DNA from: AP-15 sp963812675
Lineage (GTDB): Bacteria; Pseudomonadota; Alphaproteobacteria; ATCC43930; CGMCC-115725
Length of the DNA stretch: 64,000 bases
Assembly: GCA_963812675.1 (NCBI GenBank)
Contig: CAWEWR010000024.1
Location: 248,001-312,000, forward strand
Reading direction: 5' to 3'
Shown: positions 40,603 to 49,445 of the stretch, piece after piece
Layout: each line of letters begins with the position of its first letter
How positions within the stretch are numbered: the first letter of the stretch is position 1
Notes under the pieces: generated by a model
The model's database searches: none
The model's input: the letters and a program-made list of their open reading frames with translations, nothing else
Told to the model about the DNA's origin: nothing
Position numbers and translations under genes: made by a program

Positions 40603-42321
40603 ATGAGGGACCACCGGAAGCCGGTCGTGCTTGCGACGGCCTCGCTCGTCACCGTCTTTCTCGGCGCCACAGCGGTACCTGCGGCGACCACGTGTGAGGG
40701 GCTGGCGAACCTGTCCTTGCCCCATGGGCAGATCACCGCCGCCCAGACCATCACCGGCGGCACATTCAGTACGCCGCCTGGCTGTACTACGGGTAGTACC
40801 GGCTGCACCACGAATACCGGGCTCCCGCAATTCTGCCGGGTTGCCGGCACCGCGACGCCGACCAATGATTCGATCATCAATTTCGAGGTCTGGATCCCGA
40901 CGGACAGCAGCTTCAACGGAAAATACGAGCAACTCGGCTGCGGCGGCTTCTGCGGCAGCATCGGTTATAGCGGCCTTGCCAACGCGATCCGGCGGGGTTA
41001 TGCGGCCGCGGCGACGGACGACGGCAGCCAGGCCGGAGGGCAAGCGACCTTCGCTCTGGGCCACCCCGAGAAGATTATCGACTTCGGATATCGAGCACTC
41101 AAAGAAACGACCGACAAATCCAAATCGATCATAGGAGCGCTCACCGGCCAGGGGGCGCAGCGGTCTTATTTCAATGGCTGTTCGGACGGTGGCCGCGAGG
41201 CCTTGATGGAGGCGCAGCGTTATCCCGATGATTTCGACGGCATCATCGTCGGCTCGCCGGCTAACTTCTGGACGCATCTGCTCATCGGAACTATCTGGGA
41301 CGAGCAGGCGCTTCTCAATGACCCGGCGAGCTATATTCCGCCGAGCCTCCTCCCGGTGCTCAGCAAGGCAGCGCTTGCGCACTGTGTCGGTCAGGATGGC
41401 GGCATCAAGACGGACGTGTTCTTGAACGACCCGCGAGACTGCCATTTTGATCCGGCCTCCGTTCAATGCGTACCGGGACAAGATCCCACGACCTGTCTTT
41501 CATCAGCCCAGGTGACAGCGGCCCGCAAGATTTATCGCGGGCCTCACGATCCCGTCACCGGCGAGTTGATCTTTCCCGGCTATGAGCCCGGAAGCGAATC
41601 CAATCCCTCCAATTGGCCCGCCTGGATCGTCGGCGCGTCCCAAGCTGCCGATTTGTCGGGCAGTCCGGGCCAGGCGCTGCAGGATTTCTTTGGCAACGGG
41701 TTCTTCGCCGACTTAGTCTTTCAAGACCCGAATTTTGATTTTCGCACGCTCAACTTTACTACCGATGTGACGCTCACAGATGAGGACCTTGCGGCGATCC
41801 TCAATTCCACCGATCCCGACCTCCGGCCTCTTCGGGCACACGGCGCCAAGGTCATCCACTATGTCGGATGGGCGGACTCGGCGATTGCTCCGGCAAACAG
41901 CGTCAACTACTACGACAGCGTCAGAGCCGAGTTGGCAGGCGTGGAACCTGGCCGGCAGACTGGCGACCGGTGGCAGGAAATTCAGGAATTCTATCGGCTC
42001 TTTATGGTGCCAGGCATGGCGCATTGCGGCGGTGGCGACGGTCCGAACGCTTTCGGCAATGGCGTCAACGGCCCGGTGATCGACGCCGACCACGACCTCC
42101 TGAAGGCTCTTGAGCGCTGGGTGGAGCAGGGCGTTGCTCCGCAACAGATCATTGCCACGCACTACGTTAACAACAATCCGGCAAGCGGCGTCCAATTCCA
42201 GCGGCCGTTGTGTCCGTTCCCACAGGTCGCCCGGTACACGGTTGGCGATCCAACAAACGCCGGCAGCTTTAAATGCGTGCAGGACGAACCGGATCGCGAT
42301 CCAAGAGACCAATCAGAATAG
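40603..42321 (+). CDS. Tannase/feruloyl-esterase family secreted hydrolase
   Basis: A 572-residue secreted esterase. Signal peptide ends around residue 28 (VTVFLGATAVPAAT). The nucleophile elbow GCSDGG has Cys 193-Ser 194, and the catalytic His sits in MAHCGGG; the adjacent Cys residues form the CS-D-HC disulfide motif of the tannase family. The acid is in VGWADSAIAP. It hydrolyses ester bonds of gallate, ferulate or similar plant phenolics outside the cytoplasm. An NGC at several calcium/lid positions fits the family. Divergent from a flavin monooxygenase, compatible with aromatic compound use. Confidence 0.88.
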   Translation: MRDHRKPVVLATASLVTVFLGATAVPAATTCEGLANLSLPHGQITAAQTITGGTFSTPPGCTTGSTGCTTNTGLPQFCRVAGTATPTNDSIINFEVWIPTDSSFNGKYEQLGCGGFCGSIGYSGLANAIRRGYAAAATDDGSQAGGQATFALGHPEKIIDFGYRALKETTDKSKSIIGALTGQGAQRSYFNGCSDGGREALMEAQRYPDDFDGIIVGSPANFWTHLLIGTIWDEQALLNDPASYIPPSLLPVLSKAALAHCVGQDGGIKTDVFLNDPRDCHFDPASVQCVPGQDPTTCLSSAQVTAARKIYRGPHDPVTGELIFPGYEPGSESNPSNWPAWIVGASQAADLSGSPGQALQDFFGNGFFADLVFQDPNFDFRTLNFTTDVTLTDEDLAAILNSTDPDLRPLRAHGAKVIHYVGWADSAIAPANSVNYYDSVRAELAGVEPGRQTGDRWQEIQEFYRLFMVPGMAHCGGGDGPNAFGNGVNGPVIDADHDLLKALERWVEQGVAPQQIIATHYVNNNPASGVQFQRPLCPFPQVARYTVGDPTNAGSFKCVQDEPDRDPRDQSE

Positions 42322-42473
42322 GGTGACTCAAACTCCGTCCACCTCTCGAAGGGGGAGCACTCACCGTCCAGGCTCATTTAGATGGGATATGAGTTTGGCT
42401 GAACGCCGCACAATTCCACGGTCTCGAGAACGGGTCGCACGACGCAACTCGACGATCCCTACGGCTATTCCGA

Positions 42474-42887
42474 TCAGCCCTCGCGCGGCTCGAACCTATA
42501 AGGTGTGGCGCTCGAGGTCAGCGGATCCAGTGCGAGCCTGTGCTCGAGCGGGGGAAAGGCCCGGCTGCGGCAGTCGGAGCGGCTGCACAGGCGGCACGAC
42601 AACCCGATGCCGACCTTGGCTCGCTCGAGGTCGAGCCCATCGGCATAAGTGACCTCCTCGGCATGCGCGACACTGCAACCCATCGCCACGACATGGACGG
42701 GGCGGGGTTCGCCCCAATGGGTCGCCGGCCGCGCCACCGCCCGCGCGAAACAAAGGTAGGCGTCGCCGTCGGGGAGCTCGGCGACCGGCACTTGGACAGC
42801 GTCCGGCTCCGAAAATGCGGTGTGCACCACCCAGCGCGGACACGAGCCGCCATAACGCGCGAACGGGAAGCCCGCCGTAATCCTCAA
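42474..42887 (-). pseudogene. Orphan C-terminal domain of a ScfR-type (DUF2083) regulator
   Basis: Encodes FPFARYGGSCPRWVVHTAFS, LPDGDAYLCFARAV and GIGLSCRLCSRSDCRSRAFP, the Cys-containing C-terminal domain of short-chain fatty-acid regulators related to PrpC/ScfR. These proteins normally begin with an XRE helix-turn-helix and total about 470 residues; here the frame starts at LRITAGFPFARYGG with no HTH upstream. Only the sensor end remains, so it is most likely a truncated gene. Confidence 0.65.
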
Positions 42888-43167
42888 ACTGTCATCGTAA
42901 TCCTGGTCGGAAGAAGTTTAACTAAATCAGAACTATAATTTCTCCGGACCCGGTCGGGGCGTCCGGAAAATCGCCGCAAAAGGATGTCAATAGACGGTCG
43001 GTTGAGAACGGATTGGACAGTATGGTTTTGTTTTCGCATATGCGTAGCCGAACAGCGGTTGGCGTACCGGAATCTCGGCGGAAGTCACAACCTTTAGAAG
43101 AAATGCTACTGCAGATTTGCTGCAGAGGCAGCCACCAACGATTCCTTGCGCGACTTCTGGTTGCAAA

Positions 43168-43719
43168 CTCGTGCCGATCGGCGGGGCCGATATACCGGTC
43201 GTCATTTTGATGCTGAACTCCTTTCGGGGTGGGCCGCCACCGTCATGGGCTCACGCCATCGAGCGCCAACGGGCGCGAAATCACCAAAGGGGGTGGGCGA
43301 GACCTGATCTCGACCTGATAAAACAGGCCGAACAGGGGGCGCGTGCCAAAGGCACGGTGAAGTATGCGATCCACCCGGTCGCCGGGCGCATGCCGGGCCA
43401 CATGAACGTGCTGCTCGCCGAAGCCAACGTCCCCTATGACGAGGTCTTCGAACTCGAAGAGATCAATCGCGATTTCGCGTCGACCGATGTCGCCTTCGTG
43501 ATCGGCGCCAACGACGTGACCAACCCGGCCGCGAAGACCGATCCTACTTCGCCGATCTACGGCATGCCGATCCTCGATGTCGAGCGCGCCAAGACCGTCC
43601 TCTTCGTCAAGCGCTCGATGGCCTCCGGCTACGCCGGCGTCGAGAACGACCTCTTCTACCGCAACAACACGATGATGCTGTTCGGCGACGCCAAGAAAAT
43701 GTGCGAAGAAATTGTCGCT
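43168..43719 (+). pseudogene. Second partial copy of the pntB 3' end
   Basis: At 43168-43240 the frame reads LVPIGGADIPVVILMLNSF, matching the pntB core (IVPIGGADMPVVISMLNSYS), followed by unrelated sequence, then from about 43360 VKYAIHPVAGRMPGHMNVLL through EVFELEEINRDFAST to MFGDAKKMCEEIVAAG, nearly identical in DNA to the pntB end. The NADP-binding GYGMAVAQAQ segment is absent and the ORF runs on into 130 unrelated codons to 44145. It is a recombinant fragment and not a working domain III. Confidence 0.82.
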
Positions 43720-43737
43720 GCCGGCTGTAAAGGCGAT

Positions 43738-43932
43738 TCAAAAAGCAGGTCGCGGCGCGATGATGTGAACGGGTGGAGCTTGGTTTGCTGGAACAAGTTC
43801 GACGACAGGCTTCGGCTTCGCGACCGGACGATCGGAGTCGGCAGCACTGGCGCCACCGGTCGCGCCCAATCCAGCCATGAGCCCGACTGCGAACGCATTG
43901 AAAAGCGAGCGGCGATCAAAATACCTGTTCAT
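43738..43932 (-). CDS. Small secreted protein
   Basis: A 64-residue protein from ATG 43932: NRYFDRRSLFNAFAVGLMAG, then LGATGGASAADSDRPVAKPK. A basic N-terminus, hydrophobic core and ASAADS cleavage site make a signal peptide; the mature part is about 35 residues, Pro-rich, ending HIIAPRPAF. The frame extends upstream to 44079 but without start support. I do not recognise it. It begins 70 bp downstream of another small secreted protein gene on the same strand. Confidence 0.5.
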   Translation of the reverse strand: MNRYFDRRSLFNAFAVGLMAGLGATGGASAADSDRPVAKPKPVVELVPANQAPPVHIIAPRPAF

Positions 43933-44002
43933 GATGGGTGTCTCGCTGGGCTTTGGGACATGAGGGGCGACACCGCGCAATGCGATGCCGCCCCGCTGGA
44001 GG

Positions 44003-44158
44003 TCAGCCGCAGACGGTCCCAAAGATCGTCCACACGCAGGTCGGATGGTAGATTCCCAACGCATCGAAATACCCTGCATGGGCTCCGCCGATGCCGAGCG
44101 CGGCCACGGCGATCAGAGCCGTTACCGCGATGGTCGAAATCTTAAACAGCTTGTTCAT
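44003..44158 (-). CDS. 51-residue secreted protein
   Basis: From ATG 44158: MNKLFKISTIAVTALIAVAA then LGIGGAHAGYFDALGIYHPT and CVWTIFGTVCG. A textbook signal peptide is cleaved after GAHA; the mature peptide is only 24 residues with two Cys that could form a disulfide. AGGAG lies eight bases upstream of the ATG, which makes this small gene convincing. A perfect CRP-type palindrome is 95 bp further upstream. Function unknown; a secreted peptide or a structural mini-protein are options. Confidence 0.7.
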   Translation of the reverse strand: MNKLFKISTIAVTALIAVAALGIGGAHAGYFDALGIYHPTCVWTIFGTVCG

Positions 44159-44251
44159 CGAGGTTCTCCTGTTTTCATTTTAAAAATCAGCTTGGCCGAG
44201 TTTTTCGGCTGTTCTGATGAGCGTTAGAATAGAGCAGAGCAAATCTCTACC

Positions 44252-44269
44252 GTGTGAGGTGGATCACAC
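44252..44269. promoter_or_regulatory. CRP/FNR-type palindrome
   Basis: GTGTGA-GGTGGA-TCACAC is an exact palindrome around a 6-bp spacer and matches the CRP consensus TGTGA-N6-TCACA fully. It lies 95 bp upstream of the 51-residue secreted protein on the minus strand and 122 bp beyond the 3' end of the dehydrogenase gene. Its best-placed target is the small secreted gene pair. Which CRP/FNR family member would bind is not known. Confidence 0.5.
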
Positions 44270-44390
44270 ATGAGTGGGAAACTGACCGTGGCGTTGTTGA
44301 CGCAGGTTCCCGATTTATTCGAAATCCACCTGTTCGAATGACGGCAACGGCCGCACGGAGCGTCAGAGCCTGCTTGTGGCGGATAGTCGG

Positions 44391-45326
44391 TCAATATCCC
44401 ATTGTCTTGTCGACTTCCTGCAACAGCCGGCCGCCGGCCTCGAGGCTTCGGATATTCGCGGCAATTTCCGTCACCAGCTGGGCGACGGTCGGGCGGCGCG
44501 CGACGTGCGGCATCACTGTGACTTTCGGGTGCAGCCACAGTGGACTGTCCGGCGGCAGGGGCTCGGGCCACAGTGCGTCCAATGCGGCGTAGGACAGTTG
44601 TCCCGAATCGAGCGCGCGGATCAGATCCTCGGCCACGACATGCTTGCCGCGCCCGACATTCACCAGCATCGCCCCTCTCGGCATCATCGCGAAAGTGCGG
44701 GCGCAGAAGATGCCCTCGGTTTCCCGCGTCAGCGGCAACAGGCAGACCGCGATGTCGGTCTGATTGAGAAACGGCTCGAGCTGGTCACTCCCGTGAAAAA
44801 TCGGCACCTCCTCCCTCTGGCGCGGCGAGCGGACCCAAGCCGAGACCGGGAAGCCGAGCGACTTCAGCACCAATGCCGGCGCTTTCGCCATCATGCCGTA
44901 GCCGAGAAACCCGACGCGCCGTTCCTCGGGCCGGACTATCCTTGTGCGGCGCCACTCCCGATTGGCCTGAGCCGCCTGATAGCCGGGCATGTCGCGATGA
45001 AAGCGCAGCACATGCATGACGACGTATTCCGTCATCATCGGATCGCCGCCCGGCGGCTCCATCTTGCCGAGCGGGGCTTTCGGCAGCTTTGGATGGTTAA
45101 CGAACGCCTCCACCCCGGCCGAGCGGCTGAACATCGCCTTCAAATTCGGCAATTCGGGAAGCGCATCGAAGTCGGGATGCATGAAGGCGAGGTATTCGAT
45201 ATCCGCCAGCCTTCCCGGATCGGGCCAAATGCGAATTTCCAGATCGGGAAGCTGTTCCGCGAAGGTGTCGCGCCACGCCTTCGCGTTGCCGATACGCTTG
45301 TCGAGATCAATAAGGAGCAGCGCCAT
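44391..45326 (-). CDS. D-2-hydroxyacid dehydrogenase (glyoxylate/hydroxypyruvate reductase type)
   Basis: A 311-residue NAD(P)-dependent dehydrogenase: RRVGFLGYGMMAKAPALVLK is the Rossmann loop, followed by ARTFAMMPRGAMLVNVGRG with the catalytic Arg/His arrangement, ALDALWPEPLPPDSPLW and HPKVTVMPHVARRPT. Similar to GhrA-type reductases of glyoxylate or hydroxypyruvate. ATG 45326 has GGAGAG upstream; the longer ORF to 45479 crosses repeat sequence and is not supported. Confidence 0.88.
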   Translation of the reverse strand: MALLLIDLDKRIGNAKAWRDTFAEQLPDLEIRIWPDPGRLADIEYLAFMHPDFDALPELPNLKAMFSRSAGVEAFVNHPKLPKAPLGKMEPPGGDPMMTEYVVMHVLRFHRDMPGYQAAQANREWRRTRIVRPEERRVGFLGYGMMAKAPALVLKSLGFPVSAWVRSPRQREEVPIFHGSDQLEPFLNQTDIAVCLLPLTRETEGIFCARTFAMMPRGAMLVNVGRGKHVVAEDLIRALDSGQLSYAALDALWPEPLPPDSPLWLHPKVTVMPHVARRPTVAQLVTEIAANIRSLEAGGRLLQEVDKTMGY

Positions 45327-45625
45327 GTTCTCTCCGTAGGATGGGTTGAGCGGAGCGAAACCCGTCATTCTTGGACGACAATGGTGGGTTTCGCCAGGAG
45401 GCTGGGCAAGAAAGCGCTCCATCGGGTGCAGTGCGTGCTTCGAGATGCGCCCCTGCTGCGCCGGGTCGCTCCTCAGCATGAGGATATGTTGTTGATGGCA
45501 TTAAGAAAAACGCCTCATCCTGAGGTGCCTCGCGAAGCGAGGCCTCGAAGGACGCACGACATTCTTCCAGCTCTACGGCAATCTTGCCCAGCCTCCAGGC
45601 TCAACCCACCCTACGGCTCTACGGC
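45327..45625. repeat. Intergenic repeat block
   Basis: About 300 bp without a gene. Near the left side is GTAGGATGGGTTGAGCGGAG followed by CGAAACCC; near the right side is its inverted partner CTCAACCCACCCTAC (about 45600-45614). Between them is CCTCATCCTGAGGTGCC with a GCGAAGCGAGGCCTCG hairpin (about 45513-45550). Both resemble widely scattered palindromic repeats of Bradyrhizobium-like alphaproteobacteria. I see no promoter or ORF of note. Confidence 0.6.
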
Positions 45626-45629
45626 TCAC

Positions 45630-46292
45630 TCAGCGCATACGCAAAATTGATCCTAGGCCGGGCGGCCGGTCTTGGGTGTCGTGTGCTCGGAGCCCGTGCC
45701 AGAGCATGGCTGCATTCACCGCAACGATAGGCCTTCCAAGCCAGCGTTTGGCTTCCTCGGCGAGACGGACGAAGACGAGGTCGGTTCCCACCTGCACGAT
45801 CGCCTCGCTGCCGGCTTCGAGTAGGTCTTGCAAGGCCGCGCGAATTCCCGCCCCTTCGACCATCGCGATCGCTAGCGTCGTCGGACAGTCGATGCGGTAC
45901 AGCTTAACAACCTCGTATCCGGATTCGGAGAAGAAACGAAGGTAGTCTCTTCGAACATTGCCGGGTGCGGCGATAGGATCCCTATTCGCTTGACCTCGGA
46001 TAGGCGGAGGGTGGCGATCGCTGCAGCGGACGCCGATGTAATCGGCACGCTGGTCATTTTCTTCAAACTTTCCTCGAAACGCTGGCCGCCTACAACGCCG
46101 CCCATGAAAGACAAGGCTGAAACCCCAATCATCACGTGATCGACCTCGGCAGTCATCACATCGCGAATAGCGATCTTGAGCGCGCCTTGAAAGGACGCAG
46201 CCCCGTTTTGTGCTTCCTCCGGCGTGCGTATCGACGATTGAGCGAGGTACAGGCGCGCCCTGTGGAACGTGACGCCGGGGGGCGCCATTGAA
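45630..46292 (-). pseudogene. Maleate isomerase/Asp-Glu racemase-like gene, 3' part, frameshifted
   Basis: From the junction the minus strand encodes SMAPPGVTFHRARLYLAQSS, VDHVMIGVSALSFMGGVVGG and LRLSEVKRIGILSPHPAMF; then, near 45951-45957, the frame shifts and continues RRDYLRFFSESGYEVVKLYR ... SEAIVQVGTDLVFVRLAEEA to a stop at 45630. This is the C-terminal 80 % of an Asp/Glu racemase-fold enzyme of the maleate cis-trans isomerase or arylmalonate decarboxylase group. The start is missing here and lies at 52358-52443, 6 kb away. Disrupted twice, so it cannot be functional as read. Confidence 0.8.
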
Positions 46293-46500
46293 GGCGGAAG
46301 CCTCGCGACACCCATGTTTGTAGGCGGCCAGCATGGCCAAGTGCCCGCCCGCCGAAAGCCGAAAGATACTGATGCGCGCGTCGCGTTGAGGACCACCCAG
46401 CCGAGCGCGCATTTGACGTCGCCGACCTCATCCTTCCATCGCTCCGCCGGAGGCCATCGATATTCGAGCGGTCCCGGGCCTCACCAGCTGAGGGATGGCA
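46293..46500 (-). pseudogene. Esterase (alpha/beta hydrolase) fragment at the left end of the insertion
   Basis: On the minus strand one frame reads PPAERWKDEVGDVKCALGWV and the next RISIFRLSAGGHLAMLAAYK, which together match the acetyl-esterase/lipase pattern of an Asp-Val-xx-Ala-xx-Trp helix followed by the nucleophile elbow xSAGGHLA. A 1-nt shift separates them and the gene is cut by the insertion boundary. The upstream part to about 46590 is probably the same gene's N-terminal region but is not recognisable. Confidence 0.5.
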
Positions 46501-46597
46501 GGCGGCGGCCGGCGCCTGTGGCCAGCTCGGTTTTGCTGGGCGGCCGCTTCGGCAACTGCAGCTTTCCATATCCGACCCCGGAGCGCCGACATGGTAA

Positions 46598-48181
46598 TTA
46601 GGACGGCCTAAGAGGCCGAGGCACAATAGTTGATTCAGCGGTTAGCGAGATAAGCCTTTCATACTTCAAGCGCTCGCCCGCTTTGTTTTTGATGCTTTGG
46701 TAGATCACACGGTTGAGCACAAAACAGCCCGCGAGAAGCGGCACCAGCCATATCACCCGGGCCTGGTACCGATCAGAGGGTTCGGAAAGTGCTCCTAACG
46801 TGAACGCGTTTCCTACGACCATAGCTGTCGTCATAATAGTGGCATAAAACGACCGAGGCTGCTTTTTCGCCCACGCAAAAATTAGGAAACCAATGAGAAG
46901 CAATGAAGATGCAGCCACGACTACTGTATCAAGACGGCTGATCAAGGAGAAGTCAAGAGACGGCGCAAGGGCGGGACCTATCCACTCTCGCACCTTTACG
47001 GGTTCGTCTACGTACGGGTACGGGTTCTTCGGGTACGCCTGACTATTACGATTTTGCTGCGAATTACGGTATTTTTCGTAAACGTGCGGGCCAAAGCGAC
47101 TTAGGATAGCAGTCGATACCCAACTCTTGTCAGAATATGCAAATATATCGCTGCCGGTTGAGAAGAGAAGAAGTTGCCGCCAACCATTAACGACACTGGC
47201 ACGGAATTGCGCAGGCGCATACATCAACATGTGCCACGGACTATCGCACTAGCTTCTGCTTCCTCTCCGGTAAATCCGCCCAATCTCTCGAGAGGACCTT
47301 CGAAAAAAAAATAATTAAAAAGGGTGTTTTGCGGATAGGCTGTCGGATAGGGATGTAGTGAGTTGTAGGACTTCAGTTCATTGAGGTCGGCACACACGGC
47401 GAAGTGCTGGCGCGGGCAAGTCTGTTCAAGGTAACTCAACGCGGTGCCATCTTCCAGCATCCGTGCAAGCAAAAAGACGGAACCGGATCTCGACAATCCG
47501 ACCTGACCAGACGCAAGGTTCATTGTGAGCATCGCGACCACGCCCAGTGTAAGGCCGATACCGCTTGCGAAAAAGCCGTGGAAAAAGGGTCTTGACGGAC
47601 GCCAACCCAGAAGGGCGCACAAACCTAGAGCCGGAAATATCCAAAGCGCGACAGGGAGGTTTGCGTGATGAAATGCGAGCGCCATACCGACCAGCATCAC
47701 CAAAATTATTTTTGATAGCCTTGAGAGTGCGTCCTGGGCAAAGCAAAGTAAGACAAGTGCCATAATCATCAACGCAGTGAAAATGTCGGGCATTATCCAA
47801 CTGACGAACCACGGTAGACTAGTCCCAACCGTCAAAAAGACGGCCAATAAAAACATCCTCGGAAAGTCGGCTATATCGAACAAAGCAGAGGCAAATTGCC
47901 AAATTGTCCACGAGACTATCAAGGACTGCAGAACGACGCCTGGCCAAGGCGATACCTTTCATGTCAAAGATCCGGTTAAATATATGGTAGCCTACTGATC
48001 GATATGGGGTGTGCCCCAGCAAATAACTCGCGCTATCGCCATATACCAAAGGAAATCCATTGTATAACGCTGGGATCAACAATAGAAATGACATCGATAA
48101 GGCAATTGTGCAAGTAAATACACCAACACGACTTTTATTGCCGCCTGATACGTTCTTGGGATTAGTTTGGGTCGCACTCAT
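46598..48181 (-). pseudogene. Large polytopic membrane protein (glycosyltransferase-like), frameshifted twice
   Basis: Three overlapping frames make one protein. From 48181: ALSMSFLLLIPALYNGFPLV then YGDSASYLLGHTPYRSVGYH; after a shift near 47942: LIVSWTIWQFASALFDIADF and WFVSWIMPDIFTALMIMALV; after a shift near 47228: LMYAPAQFRASVVNGWRQLL and YQARVIWLVPLLAGCFVLN. The multi-helix plan with a first-loop YGDSASY resembles membrane glycosyltransferases of the GT39/GT83 type, but I cannot name a family. At the second break, TGATG could allow re-initiation, so two proteins are possible. GC is well below the window average. Confidence 0.5.
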
Positions 48182-48269
48182 ACTTACATTACTCACATTA
48201 TAATTTGTGCCAAGTGGGGGACTGAGTGCCGAATTAGCATTTAAGCCTGAATGATTTGGATAAATGTTG

Positions 48270-49437
48270 CATGCTTGTCCGGTTGACACCCAAGAGCACC
48301 AGATTTGGTGGCGGTTTGTCGGTACCCTAGCTCAGTGGATGCTCGCCGGGTTTTCGCCGCGGCATTTTGGATGTTGCCATGAACCGGTGTACAGCCCGTC
48401 ATACGTCGGGGCCACCGCCTGCCCGCCGATCCCGAGCAATGACCGGAACGCATTGAACGGGTAAAAACGGCGATTGAACCGGAACGTGAACTCGTTGAGG
48501 TAGGCTTGAAGGTGCTGCGGACTGACGCCGTGGTGGCAACCTCGCAGCCAGCTTTTCAGATTACTGAAGATCAAATGGGAGATCGGCAGAAAGTCCTCGG
48601 CCACGCTGGGATCACCTTGCGCTGCGACCGGCAGATGCCGATAGCCGCGATCACGCAACGTCGCATAGCCGCCCCAGGCGTCGGTCACCACCACGGCTCC
48701 TGGCTCGACCGCCGCCTCGACAAAGCCGCACAGCGATCTTGCCGACCGATCCAGCACAACTTCCATCCGAATACGGCCGGCATATCGGCCATTGCGGCGC
48801 GGCACGCCTTTGACGTTCTCGGGCTTGCGCTGGCGGACTTCGACAGCCGCGATAACGAGGCTTTGATCATGGACCCCGCGGCCCTCGCCGCGCGTCCTGC
48901 CGCCGACCCATGACTCGTCGATCTCGACATGATCCCGCGGCTGGCCACCGATGCGGTCGCGATCGGGTCGGACCATGCCAGCGCGGAGTTTGTGGAGGAT
49001 CTGGAACGCCGTCTCGTAGCGGTTCAAGCCAAGCTGACGTTGGAATTGGACGGCCGAGATGCCTGGCGTATGGCTCGAAACCAGGTAGGCGGCCCAGAAC
49101 CAGATCGACAGCGGCGTGCGGGTCCGCTCCATGACCGTGCCGGCCGTCAGCGCATTATCCCGCTGACATTTGCGGCACCGCAGAACCTGCGGCCGGTTGG
49201 CGAAGCGGTAGGGTTCGCTGGCTTCGCCGCACCATCCGCAGACGAACCCGTCGCGCCAGCGGATGGCTTCAAGGTAAGCAGCGCAAGCCGTATCGTCAGG
49301 AAACAGGCGTTGGAACTCGGGCAGTGAACCCGGAAAGGGCAGATCCGCGCGGAGCAAGACAACGGCGGGCATGGCGGCATCTCGTTTCCGCCGCTAAACT
49401 ACCAACTGTAGTCTTGGGTGTCAACCGGATAAGCACG
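48270..49437 (-). mobile_element. Complete IS1595-type insertion sequence with 8-bp target duplication
   Basis: The ends carry inverted repeats of about 26 bp (C[A/G]TGCTT[G/A]TCC GGTTGACACCCAAGA). The 8 bases AAATGTTG sit on both sides (48262-48269 and 49438-49445), the duplication length typical for IS1595 elements. One transposase gene fills the element. It is nested inside the larger insertion at 46293-52363. Total length 1168 bp. Intact ends, target duplication and transposase suggest recent activity. Confidence 0.85.
48332..49372 (-). CDS. IS1595-family transposase (ISXO2-like DDE)
   Basis: A 346-residue transposase. The N-terminus has a zinc ribbon (CGWCGEASEP ... LRCRKCQRDN) and the C-terminal domain is the ISXO2-like DDE/DD(N/H) fold: HVEIDESWVGGRTRGEGR, VVVTDAWGGYATLRDRGY and NLKSWLRGCHHGVSPQHLQA with FRFNRR. 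These match the family closely and the gene is uninterrupted. Cut-and-paste transposition in the IS described above. Confidence 0.92.
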   Translation of the reverse strand: MPAVVLLRADLPFPGSLPEFQRLFPDDTACAAYLEAIRWRDGFVCGWCGEASEPYRFANRPQVLRCRKCQRDNALTAGTVMERTRTPLSIWFWAAYLVSSHTPGISAVQFQRQLGLNRYETAFQILHKLRAGMVRPDRDRIGGQPRDHVEIDESWVGGRTRGEGRGVHDQSLVIAAVEVRQRKPENVKGVPRRNGRYAGRIRMEVVLDRSARSLCGFVEAAVEPGAVVVTDAWGGYATLRDRGYRHLPVAAQGDPSVAEDFLPISHLIFSNLKSWLRGCHHGVSPQHLQAYLNEFTFRFNRRFYPFNAFRSLLGIGGQAVAPTYDGLYTGSWQHPKCRGENPASIH

Positions 49438-49445
49438 AAATGTTG

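Noticed and set aside
43117..44145. 342-codon ORF as a new fusion protein containing PntB domain III
   Set aside because: The NADP-binding loop is missing and the tail overlies two small secreted genes on the other strand; better explained as a partial pntB copy.
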